Shown here: positions 7,802-14,376 of the stretch, one piece after another
Numbering within the stretch: position 1 is the stretch's first letter
Layout: every line of letters begins with the position of its first letter
Assembly: GCA_017449265.1 (NCBI GenBank)
Contig: JAFSJW010000014.1
Coordinates: 31,565-95,564, forward strand
Length of the DNA stretch: 64,000 nt
From: Treponema sp.
GTDB taxonomy: Bacteria > Spirochaetota > Spirochaetia > Treponematales > Treponemataceae
Direction of reading: 5' to 3'
Position numbers and translations under genes: made by a program
Notes under the pieces: generated by a model
Databases searched by the model: none
What the model saw: only the letters and a program-made list of their open reading frames with translations
What the model was told of the DNA's origin: nothing

Positions 7802-7860
7802 TGTTTAGTCTGTTACTTTTTTTTCTGCTATGGCATGTATTGAGAATTACTTCTGATTAA
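7798..7860 (+). CDS. Tiny hydrophobic peptide (20 aa)
   Basis: Codes for MMFSLLLFFLLWHVLRITSD, one membrane-spanning stretch, overlapping the stop of the 50-aa membrane protein by 4 bases. The overlap would allow translational coupling. It is so short that it may be a chance frame. Confidence 0.25.
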   Translation: MMFSLLLFFLLWHVLRITSD

Positions 7861-7877
7861 ATAAATGGGAGATTAAT

Positions 7878-8607
7878 ATGAACCGAAAATTAACATTTAT
7901 GCTTTCGATCTTTTCAGTAATACTGATTGGATGTAATAAAAGCAGTAATAATGTTAATACACAAAACAAAGCAATTACATACAAACCGAATCAAAAGACA
8001 GAAGTTGTCGTAGACAAATCTACATATCGTATATCTGAAAGTGATGTATATGTATACAATCGACCAAACGGCGAAAAAATAAAGAACCAAAAACTGAGTT
8101 CTGTGTTAGGAGAAACGCATTACATTCAGGTTGATACGGATTGTACTGTTGAAGTTGTAGAAAAAAAAAGATGAATGGGTAAAAATTCATACTGTTTATC
8201 CAGATTGGCTACAAGATACGCATAATGGTTGGATTCTTGCAAAATATTTATATAATTTCTCAGAGATAAAAATATCCGATACAGAATATAAGATACTCAA
8301 AGAAGTATCAACAACCGTTAATAATATTTATGTCCTTTATCTTGGAGATAATTTTTCAAAGAAAAAGGCTATAGCACTGAACGAATATTTACGAAATTCA
8401 AAAAAATTGTTAGGAAACATCTATATTTTTGATGATGAAAAAGCATCAGAATTTATTGATGATGATTCATTGGAAAAAGACAATTATGTATTCCTCGCTG
8501 ACCATTTTATTGCCATGTTAACATTCGATATTCCAAAAAGTGTTATCTATTATCCATATCAAGATAACCAATATAAAGCACTTGGTGGGAAAAATTTTAA
8601 GAATTAA
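7878..8607 (+). pseudogene. SH3-like lipoprotein split by a frameshift in a run of nine A
   Basis: The first frame (7878-8174) has a lipoprotein signal (LTFMLSIFSVILIGC, lipobox LIGC, cysteine at residue 19) and then an SH3b-like beta segment ending at VEVVEKKR and a stop. Directly after A9 (8161-8169) the frame one base later continues DEWVKIHTVYPDWLQDTHNG and WILAKYL, and runs open to 8607 (GGKNFKN). Removing one A joins both halves into a protein of about 242 aa. The SH3-like end and the GWI motif are in the second half. The two frames together are clearly one gene. It is either a recent pseudogene or a phase-variable or slippage-controlled lipoprotein. Confidence 0.8.
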
Positions 8608-9095
8608 ACACAATGTGCATTTTTAAGAAATTATTTGGCGATTTTCTTGTTTTGATTGTGATTGGTAAAAGATCGGATTCCTTTAAATTGCAAGCTAAAA
8701 AAATACATTAATTTAAGGTAATTGAGACATAACTTATGCTCAAGTAGATAAAGAGAAACAAACAGGATATTTCACTGCTAAAACCAAGTAGAAATAAAAT
8801 GGCAATTATATCCAGTAAACTTTGAAAAAAGTTTAGAATGTGCGGTTTTATTATACGCCATACCATTGTAAGATTATAATTGGAATTTATTTAAATATCT
8901 TTAATGCATGGCTTTTGGAAAATAACAATTTAATTTATCAAAAGTATTTGAATTAGAAAATTGTTTTAGGAAAAAAATAAGCATTAAAATAATTATTTTA
9001 ACTTCAGAAAGAAAAATTCAATTTACAGAATCTAAGGTAAAATACCTTATTTCCTTGCAGTTTAGTGCAATGTAGGAAACAAGGTAAATTACAAA
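8608..9095. other. AT-rich region, probably decayed coding DNA
   Basis: About 490 bases with no intact frame. Short protein-like stretches interrupted by stops can be read on the plus strand, for example YAQVDKEKQTGYFTAKT near 8735 and KISIKIIILTSERKIQF near 8970. A weak hairpin (TTTCCTTG ... with CAATGTAGGAAA) occurs near 9048-9080. I read it as the remains of a gene, but cannot name it. Confidence 0.4.
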
Positions 9096-9338
9096 TTAAG
9101 TTCTGTCTATTGGTGGGCAAGGATCATTACCTGGTGCAACAGTTATTTTTCTTCTAATTTGGTTTTCTCGATTCATAATTGTTAAGTCAGCACCACCTGC
9201 ATGCTTAATTTGCTCTTTTGCCACTTCTATAGCTTCTGCTTGTGTTGCATAGATTTTTTCAGGGCGGCTTGCTCCGTTTTTTTTGTTTGCCCAGCCATTT
9301 TCAGTTGGGTAGACGGTTCGGTTGTTTGGATTTGGCAT
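9096..9338 (-). CDS. DUF2188-like small protein
   Basis: An 80-aa protein with the DUF2188 pattern: a strand with YPTENGWANKKNGASRPEK, then ATQAEAIEVAKEQIKHAG, then a GADLTIMNRENQIR strand, matching the family's W/GW-K-ATQAEA-GA-IRxK layout. Shine-Dalgarno GGAGAG precedes the ATG. It follows a 57-aa gene on the same strand after 81 bases, so the two are probably co-transcribed. The molecular function of DUF2188 is unknown. Confidence 0.8.
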   Translation of the reverse strand: MPNPNNRTVYPTENGWANKKNGASRPEKIYATQAEAIEVAKEQIKHAGGADLTIMNRENQIRRKITVAPGNDPCPPIDRT

Positions 9339-9419
9339 ATTTGCTCTCCATAAAATTGTGATTTAAAATACTGCAGTCCAATAAAAACCACAGCATACCA
9401 ACAAACTAAAATTTACAGA

Positions 9420-9593
9420 TTATTTTTCCTTGCGGACACCTTTAAATGGTGTTCCATCTTGTTTGACATCCATAAATCGACCAGTTTCAGCATCGCGTTT
9501 TACATATTGTCCCGTTCTAGGATTCAATACCTGAGAACGCTTGCGAACTGCGCCGATTCTGCGGTTGTCACCTATCGGTGGGTTAGTCGCCAT
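9420..9593 (-). CDS. 57-aa basic protein of unknown function
   Basis: Reads MATNPPIGDNRRIGAVRKRS, then LNPRTGQYVKRDAETGRFMD, ending FKGVRKEK. Two similar turns, NPRTGQYVKRD and DAETGRFMDVK, look like a small tandem beta repeat. Strongly basic. A near-perfect Shine-Dalgarno (AAGGAGG) lies 7 bases before the ATG. It is first of a two-gene minus-strand unit with the DUF2188 gene, with a -10-like TATAAT on the minus strand at 9668-9673. Too short for most gene callers but well supported. Confidence 0.7.
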   Translation of the reverse strand: MATNPPIGDNRRIGAVRKRSQVLNPRTGQYVKRDAETGRFMDVKQDGTPFKGVRKEK

Positions 9594-9667
9594 AGATTTC
9601 CTCCTTCAAGTATAAAGTGGAAAACATCTGTTTAGGCTTGTATTTTCAGGGAATAACTGATAAAGTC

Positions 9668-9673
9668 ATTATA
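9668..9673 (-). promoter_or_regulatory. Likely -10 element for the 57-aa/DUF2188 unit
   Basis: Perfect TATAAT on the minus strand, 75 bases upstream of the 57-aa gene. No clear -35 is present. A hairpin with two G-U pairs (ATGTCTGC/GCAGATGT, 9687-9705) overlaps the expected -35 area and could be an operator or a terminator reading rightward. Confidence 0.35.
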
Positions 9674-9713
9674 ACATCTTGAAAATGTCTGCTTTGCAGA
9701 TGTTTCTTTTTAT

Positions 9714-9742
9714 AACCTCAGGCGGTAACCTGAGGTTTTTTT
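9714..9742 (+). terminator. Strong rho-independent terminator
   Basis: Nine-base perfect stem AACCTCAGG (9714-9722) with CCTGAGGTT (9729-9737), loop CGGTAA, and T7 ending at 9742. It reads rightward although no intact plus-strand gene precedes it, so it may insulate the RloA/RloB genes or be left from a lost gene. Confidence 0.75.
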
Positions 9743-9859
9743 ATTGGCACAACGACCTCAGTGATTGACTCACAGTTTAAATATATAGAAATTTCACATG
9801 CATCGTCAATATAAAAATTAAGAATTTTGCACAAAATTTGCAAAATAAATTTATTTTTA

Positions 9860-9888
9860 TTGATTTTATACCGATAATAACATATATT
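9860..9888 (+). promoter_or_regulatory. Promoter of the rloA/rloB-like operon
   Basis: TTGATT (9860-9865), 17-base spacer, TATATT (9883-9888): a good sigma-70-type match 19 bases upstream of the ATG at 9907, which has GGAAG as ribosome-binding site. Confidence 0.55.
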
Positions 9889-9906
9889 ATGCATTAGGAA
9901 GTCAAT

Positions 9907-11226
9907 ATGTTGTTAGAATTTGAAACAGAGAACTACAAATCTTTTAAAGACCGCGTAAAATTCTCAATGATTCCTGCTCCAAAGCAGAAAGGACTTGATT
10001 ATAGTATTCTGACTGAAACAATTAATAACAAAATTTTTAAATCTTTAAGTACATCTGTTATTTATGGAGCTAATGCAGCTGGAAAAACAAATATCATTGG
10101 GGCACTTGATGTTTTTAGGGCTATAGTAATGCGGGGCAACATCTTTAATGCCACAGGTGTTTTTGATGGAAATGTTTCGCATTATATGCTTGAACTTATT
10201 CCGAACAATAGTCTGGTTGTACAAAAAGATGTAAGCTTCTCTATTAAATTTATTCAAAATGAATTATTATTCAGCTATTCACTTTCAATAGATTTAGGTA
10301 CTTTTTGCATTCAGAATTACAAAAGGCGTATCACTGCTGAAAATTTAACTGTTAATGATAGAATAGTTTTTAATCGCAGTGGAAACAAAATTGAATTTGG
10401 AACTTTAAAAGATTTAGAAACTTATTTATTACCAAATTATACAAAAAATAAAAATGTTCTTAAATTTACGGCAGAGCAGGGGTTGGTTGCTGAAGAATTA
10501 TTTCTGACAAATGGTTTTAAAACCACAATAAGCCAACAGTTATCTGCAAAAGTATATAAATATTTTTCAGATTCATTGAAGCCGATATGTAATTCTCAAT
10601 ATTTTTCATCACAGTTTAACTCACGACAAAAAGATAAAGCTAATACCTTGATGAATCTTGCTGTTTCACGACTTGGAATAAACTCTAATTCATTAGCTTT
10701 TGTAAAACAACAAAATGATACCTTTGACAAATTGGTGTCTGTTTTTGAAGACAAACATTTGTTAATCCCTGCCGAATTTATTGAATCTTTTGGAACATTG
10801 CGTTTTGTGGATTTATTTCCTGTTTTGGCTGGTATTTTTTCACATGGAGGTGTTTTATTAATCGATGAATTTGATACTTCATTGCATCCGATGGTTGTTA
10901 TGAATATCATTAATATTTTTCACGATGATACGATAAATAAAAATCATGCACAATTGATTTTTAATACCCAAAATCCTATATTTTTAAATAATAATCTTTT
11001 TCGTCGTGATGAAATTAAATTTGTTGAACGGTCTGATGAAAATAATTTTAGCGAACTGTATTCACTCTCTGATTTTGGAACGAAAGGTACAAATGCCCGA
11101 AAAGGAAAAGATTATATGAATAATTATTTTATGAGCAAATACGGTGCTATACGAGATATTGATTTGTCTGATGTTTTTGAAAAAATCGTGGAGACTTCAA
11201 ATGATTCAGAGACTCCAAATCAATAA
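9907..11226 (+). CDS. rloA: RloA/AbiLi-type AAA ATPase (probable phage-defence ATPase)
   Basis: A 439-aa SMC/OLD-like ATPase. It begins with MLLEFETENYKSFKDRVKFS, the usual N-terminal strand of AAA_15/AAA_21 proteins. Walker A is GANAAGKT (residues 54-61); Walker B is VLLIDEFDTSLHP with D320/E321; the H-loop region is AQLIFNTQNP. A long middle insertion carries the coiled/hinge part. The C-terminus (GTKGTNARKGKDYMNNYFMSKYG) is typical of RloA partners. The next gene overlaps by 26 bases and encodes an RloB-like protein, the known abortive-infection arrangement (compare AbiLi/AbiLii and AriA/AriB). Acts in the cytosol, probably sensing phage products. The symbol is by family. Confidence 0.85.
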   Translation: MLLEFETENYKSFKDRVKFSMIPAPKQKGLDYSILTETINNKIFKSLSTSVIYGANAAGKTNIIGALDVFRAIVMRGNIFNATGVFDGNVSHYMLELIPNNSLVVQKDVSFSIKFIQNELLFSYSLSIDLGTFCIQNYKRRITAENLTVNDRIVFNRSGNKIEFGTLKDLETYLLPNYTKNKNVLKFTAEQGLVAEELFLTNGFKTTISQQLSAKVYKYFSDSLKPICNSQYFSSQFNSRQKDKANTLMNLAVSRLGINSNSLAFVKQQNDTFDKLVSVFEDKHLLIPAEFIESFGTLRFVDLFPVLAGIFSHGGVLLIDEFDTSLHPMVVMNIINIFHDDTINKNHAQLIFNTQNPIFLNNNLFRRDEIKFVERSDENNFSELYSLSDFGTKGTNARKGKDYMNNYFMSKYGAIRDIDLSDVFEKIVETSNDSETPNQ

Positions 11227-11851
11227 ATACTTCTTCTCCGTGGAGGGGGAAACAGAAATACTATATTTTCAATATCTCCAAAAATTGATTCGAATGGAAG
11301 AAAAAAGAATTGCAAATCCTGTCTTTCAAGTAGAAAAATGTTCGCCATCAAAATATGTGAAAAAGATTTCTGTTATTCAACCGTGTGTGATTACTGCAGT
11401 TTTTGATGTTGAAGATGCAGACATTGAGCATCGAAAGCGATTTGAGAATACCCTAAAAGAAATGAAAGATGCGGAAAAAATTGGTAAGTCTATAAAATTT
11501 GATTTAGGTTATTCCAATATTGATTTTGAACTTTGGATAATCTTGCATAAAAAAGATTTATTTTCTTCTGTAGGAAACAAATCAGATTATCTGCGAAATA
11601 TAAATCAGATTTTCGGAACGAAATTTGAAGGTCTGAAAGAATATAAAGAAGAACGGAATTTTTTGCAGATTCTCGCTAAAATTACTTTGGAAGATATAAA
11701 ATCTGCCGTGAAAAGAGCGGAAAAAATAGAAAAACAGAGATATTCTGAAAGCACACCTAATAAAAATTACGGATATGAGTGGTTTGATAAAAATCCATCT
11801 TTGTCTGTTCATAATATTGTGAAAAAGATTTTAACTGAATGTGGCGTATAA
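11201..11851 (+). CDS. rloB: RloB-like TOPRIM-type effector of the RloA/RloB pair
   Basis: A 216-aa protein with the RloB pattern: an N-terminal TOPRIM-like motif FFSVEGETEILYF (E15, E19), then AVFDVEDAD (D69, D72, D74) for metal binding. NIDFELWIILH, an F-E-x-W hallmark, and NKNYGYEWFDKNP near the end complete it. Known relatives are effectors of abortive-infection systems, thought to act as nucleases once the ATPase is triggered. I chose ATG 11201, with GGAG 8 bases upstream, over an in-frame ATG at 11144 buried deeper in the upstream gene. The 26-base overlap indicates translational coupling. Confidence 0.82.
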   Translation: MIQRLQINKYFFSVEGETEILYFQYLQKLIRMEEKRIANPVFQVEKCSPSKYVKKISVIQPCVITAVFDVEDADIEHRKRFENTLKEMKDAEKIGKSIKFDLGYSNIDFELWIILHKKDLFSSVGNKSDYLRNINQIFGTKFEGLKEYKEERNFLQILAKITLEDIKSAVKRAEKIEKQRYSESTPNKNYGYEWFDKNPSLSVHNIVKKILTECGV

Positions 11852-11885
11852 CTATATAAATTAATTCCTTTTTATAATAACTTTT

Positions 11886-12059
11886 GCGTTAAGGATTGTA
11901 GCCGCGAGCCGTCAGGCTCGTTCCGAAGCGGAGCGAAGCAATGAAGTGCGGAAGCACGGAACCCGCGAGAATGGCAATGCCATTCTCGTAACGAGTTTAC
12001 CGATGGTAAACTCGCAAAAGCCTGACCCGAAGGAAGCAAAGCGACCGTAGGGGGAACGC
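11886..12059. repeat. Hairpin-rich dispersed element, full copy (174 bp)
   Basis: Opens with GCGTTAAGGATTGTAGC and closes with GGGGAACGC, so GCGTT (11886-11890) and AACGC (12055-12059) form a closing stem. Inside are perfect hairpins: CGAGCC-GT-CAGGCTCG, GAGAATGGC-A-ATGCCATTCTC and CGAGTTTACC-GA-TGGTAAACTCG, plus GTGC-GGAA-GCAC. It has no open frame worth calling. A truncated copy lies at 4321-4372. The structure suggests a non-autonomous mobile repeat or an RNA element, like REP/BIME units. It abuts the displaced pntB 3' end. Confidence 0.7.
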
Positions 12060-12078
12060 CCAATTGTCTTTGTTCCGA

Positions 12079-12120
12079 GCTACGGTCAGCGCTCTCGTAA
12101 GTGAATTTGCAGATAAATAA
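12079..12120 (+). pseudogene. Displaced remnant of the 3' end of a pntB gene
   Basis: Thirteen codons in frame read ATVSALVSEFADK and stop. The intact pntB ends ATVSALVSEFNDQ and stop. Bases differ at synonymous positions (TCA/AGC for Ser, GCG/GCT for Ala, CTG/CTC, GTG/GTA), so it is a diverged homologue and not a simple recent duplication. Upstream of GCT the similarity stops abruptly next to the hairpin-rich element. This marks the far junction of the accessory DNA that follows pntB. Confidence 0.7.
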
Positions 12121-12143
12121 AAACCTCCTGTTTTTATTTATCT

Positions 12144-12267
12144 TGCACAGAAATCAAAGATTTCTGTCATTGCTTTTGCGGGCATCCGTGCCCGCAGGAT
12201 TTAAACGAACGCCAGTCTTTTTTTTGGTCTCCGCAAGGCCGCTCCCTAGGACTGGCGTTTTTTTGTT
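12144..12267 (+). repeat. Three-hairpin repeat ending in a terminator, copy 1
   Basis: Contains AGAAATC-aaa-GATTTCT (12150-12166), GCGGGCA-tccg-TGCCCGC (12178-12195) and AACGCCAGT ... ACTGGCGTT (12208-12216 with 12251-12259), followed by T7. A second copy with the same order lies at 19025-19130, and the third hairpin alone resembles the pntB terminator at 7046. Together these copies bracket the 12.3-19.0 kb accessory block. The last hairpin would terminate rightward transcription. Confidence 0.7.
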
Positions 12268-12286
12268 TTTACGAAAATTTACAATT

Positions 12287-12571
12287 TTATATATATTTTT
12301 TTACAAGGGAAATTATTTCATTTTTAGCCTTTTCTCGTTCTTCATTTGGTGTTGAAAAAAGAATTTCAGGTCTGATTTTTAAAGCATTGCAAATTTTGAT
12401 AAGAGTATATAGATTCGGAATATTTCGACCTGATTCAATACAGTTTACTTGGTTTTGGGAAAGCCCTGCAGCAAAAGAAAGCTCGATTTGAGATAGACTT
12501 GCTTTTTGTCGTTCTTCTTTTAGTCTTGCGAGTACGAAATTGACTTGTTTTTTATATTCCTGTTCATCCAT
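12287..12571 (-). CDS. XRE-family helix-turn-helix regulator
   Basis: A 94-aa Cro/C1-type protein: FVLARLKEERQKASLSQIEL, then AAGLSQNQVNCIESGRNIPN (recognition helix), then TLIKICNALKIRPEILF. It ends in a lysine-rich tail. I start at MDEQEYKK (12571), since the 24 residues before it in the longer frame are hydrophobic and unlike the family. TATTGT lies only 8 bases upstream, so the message may be nearly leaderless. Divergent from the Sel1-like gene; probably a local cassette regulator. Confidence 0.85.
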   Translation of the reverse strand: MDEQEYKKQVNFVLARLKEERQKASLSQIELSFAAGLSQNQVNCIESGRNIPNLYTLIKICNALKIRPEILFSTPNEEREKAKNEIISLVKKYI

Positions 12572-12701
12572 TCGATACAATATGAACGGAATAACATTGA
12601 CAAACAACACGAAATTGCATTGTATTATTGAATGGTTTTTCATTGATTCTTATAACTGAAAAACATTGGTTCCAATAATGAAACTTATCAAGGAGAGTTA
12701 T

Positions 12702-12878
12702 ATGGATTTGTCGGAATTAAAACTTTCTGAAAAGGAGCAGTTTGAAGCAATTAAAAAAGCTGCGGAAAACGGAAATGTGTTTGCTATGCTAAAACTATCG
12801 GAATATTATGAAAAGGGAATTGGTACTGCCAAGAATCCTGAGCTGGCAGATTATTGGCGTAAAGAAGGACAGATTTAA
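12702..12878 (+). CDS. Single Sel1-repeat small protein
   Basis: A 58-aa protein: a short acidic helix, then one Sel1-like repeat, AAENGNVFAMLKLSEYYEKG, followed by IGTAKNPELADYWRKEG. Sel1 repeats are alpha-helical pairs used in protein binding. The start at 12702 is chosen because AAGGAGAG lies 5 bases upstream; the ATG at 12666 has none. It is followed by another plus-strand gene after 23 bases. Function unknown; a single repeat is unusually short. Confidence 0.65.
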   Translation: MDLSELKLSEKEQFEAIKKAAENGNVFAMLKLSEYYEKGIGTAKNPELADYWRKEGQI

Positions 12879-12901
12879 CAGAAAAAAAAGAGTGAAACAA
12901 A

Positions 12902-13441
12902 ATGGGATTTTTTAAGTCAAAACTTACACAGGAAGAATATGACGAATGGATGAGGAAGGCATCTTGTTCTTTCGATTCGATATCAGGAGCCACAGCTGAG
13001 ATATCGTTTGGACCTACGCAGATTAGTTTAGCTGATTGTGACGGTAATCATAAGGACTTTGAAGCAGAAGAAGTTCCTGGAAGAAAAAATCATGGTTCAA
13101 TTTTTATTTACGGAAAGGCTAAGCAGGCTGTATTAAAGTATATGAAAGAAAATGGATATGATTTTGAAAATTCAGAAGATAAGGAGACATTTACGGGAGT
13201 GAGTTTAACGGAGGGGATTCCCATGTCACGGGAATGGGGGGAGGCTCGGCAAGACTGGGGACTAAAGCTTGAACGAACTGCTTCAAGAATCGTTAGCAGA
13301 TTTACTTCTTGTATTGTCCATACATCTGTAGAACAATATCCTTTACTTTATCCCATAAATATACTTTATCATCAATTTGTTCAAAAATTTTGCCATGATT
13401 TTTTATGCCAAAATTTTTCATCTGGTCAAAATTCCCCTTAA
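12902..13441 (+). CDS. Hypothetical protein, C-terminus probably run-through
   Basis: The frame codes for 179 aa starting MGFFKSKLTQEEYDEWMRKA. The first ~100 residues (GATAEISFGPTQISLADCDG, FIYGKAKQAVLKYMKENGYD) look coding. From about 13215 the frame crosses a repeated palindrome (ATTCCC-ATGTCAC-GGGAAT), and its last 140 bases lie antisense to the end of the nuclease-like gene. The original stop has probably been lost by a rearrangement at about 13210. The start of this gene resembles the broken MGFFFNQK sequence at 18631, so paralogues exist. No family recognised. Confidence 0.5.
   Translation: MGFFKSKLTQEEYDEWMRKASCSFDSISGATAEISFGPTQISLADCDGNHKDFEAEEVPGRKNHGSIFIYGKAKQAVLKYMKENGYDFENSEDKETFTGVSLTEGIPMSREWGEARQDWGLKLERTASRIVSRFTSCIVHTSVEQYPLLYPINILYHQFVQKFCHDFLCQNFSSGQNSP
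13217..13235. repeat. Palindrome copy: ATTCCC-ATGTCAC-GGGAAT
   Basis: One of three copies of a short palindrome; the others are at 17023-17043 and 18501-18521. On the minus strand all three read IPVTWE. This copy lies in the doubtful C-terminal part of the 12902 gene. Confidence 0.6.
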
Positions 13442-14318
13442 AATTAGAGGCAAGCGCGGATTCTTTTTCCAAATCATTATAAAAAACAAATTTTGTGTCA
13501 GTATTATAGAGGTTAAGATAGGCATAGAGAATCCTGCTGTTGTACTGTTTTTTATTCTTAAACCAATTTGGCAAACGATTTTTTACTTTGAGAATTTCAT
13601 TAGATTCTGTATCTTCATTGAATATTTTTTTATTTTCGATACTTTTAGAAATTCCGAAACTTGACCTTTCAATCTTCTTTTCTTTGCTATTTAAATCAAG
13701 CAGAGCAAAAATTTCCAGCATTTTTGCAGTTCGCAAAAACAATTCCGATGTGTCAGAGTCAGAAAGCGAGGAGTTTAATGTAGGAAGAAGAATTTTATCT
13801 TTAAAATCTTCATTTGCCAGATAGCGGAATGATATATTCTCTCCGTCTCCAAAATCTTTTTCCAAAATAGAGAAATACTCTTTTATGATTTTATCGGTCG
13901 CAGGATTTACTTTTGGAGAAGCAAAGATTATCTCGTAAGTGAAATTCGGGAAGAAAGCCAATCCTATCAAATAAGCACGAAGAAGCTTTTTGCAGACTCT
14001 GTCTTTTGTCTCCTGTTTATCACCGTACTGAAGTCCATTTTCATGGAAAGCAACTTCAACCATATACAATTTATCATTATTGATACCGACTACATCTAAT
14101 TCGGCTTGTTTTAATGCCTGTTCTAAAGAACTGTTTTTGAAAACATCAGAAAAATCAGCGTGCTTGTGAATTGTATCAAACACAATCCTTATGGTTTGAT
14201 AATCTTCTTCTGCGACCTGCCATTTGCTGGAAGTTTTCCAGTTCGTCTGAGTGACAAGGCATCCCTTTTCATATTTCAAATAAGATTGTAACAGAGATTC
14301 GCCCATTTCTATTTTCAT
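13302..14318 (-). CDS. PD-(D/E)XK nuclease-like protein of unknown role
   Basis: A 338-aa protein. The N-terminal ~150 residues follow a restriction-endonuclease-like pattern: a helix with E7 (IEMGESLLQSYL), then AELDVVGINNDKLYMVEVAF, giving D75 and E88, then YGDKQETKDRVCKKLLRAYL and the strand YEIIFASPKV. The usual lysine of ExK is replaced (E88-V-A90), as in several degenerate members. The C-terminal half is charged and ends near WFKNKKQYNSRILYAYLNLYN, possibly DNA-binding. It lies with a YoeB toxin and a zinc-ribbon protein in AT-rich accessory DNA, which fits a defence or mobile-element role. The fold assignment is by pattern only. Confidence 0.6.
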   Translation of the reverse strand: MKIEMGESLLQSYLKYEKGCLVTQTNWKTSSKWQVAEEDYQTIRIVFDTIHKHADFSDVFKNSSLEQALKQAELDVVGINNDKLYMVEVAFHENGLQYGDKQETKDRVCKKLLRAYLIGLAFFPNFTYEIIFASPKVNPATDKIIKEYFSILEKDFGDGENISFRYLANEDFKDKILLPTLNSSLSDSDTSELFLRTAKMLEIFALLDLNSKEKKIERSSFGISKSIENKKIFNEDTESNEILKVKNRLPNWFKNKKQYNSRILYAYLNLYNTDTKFVFYNDLEKESALASNFKGNFDQMKNFGIKNHGKIFEQIDDKVYLWDKVKDIVLQMYGQYKK

Positions 14319-14376
14319 ATTTTAGTCCTTATATGTTTTTATTTGAATTTTCTGCAAACAAAGAAGTCATGATTTT

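Larger units (their letters stand above)
9594..9906. other. Divergent regulatory region between the 57-aa unit and rloA-like gene
   Basis: About 310 bases without a gene. It holds the minus-strand -10 (9668-9673), two hairpins including the strong terminator at 9714-9742, and the plus-strand promoter at 9860-9888. The right half is very AT-rich. Confidence 0.6.
11852..12286. other. Gene-free junction region between two accessory blocks
   Basis: About 435 bases without an intact gene. In order: a short AT-rich spacer after the rloB-like gene, the 174-bp hairpin element, a remnant of the 3' end of a pntB gene (12079-12120), and a three-hairpin element ending in a terminator (12144-12267). Confidence 0.7.

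Noticed and set aside
11872..12063. 63-codon minus-strand frame through the hairpin element
   Set aside because: Arises from the palindromic GC-rich repeat; no protein similarity expected.
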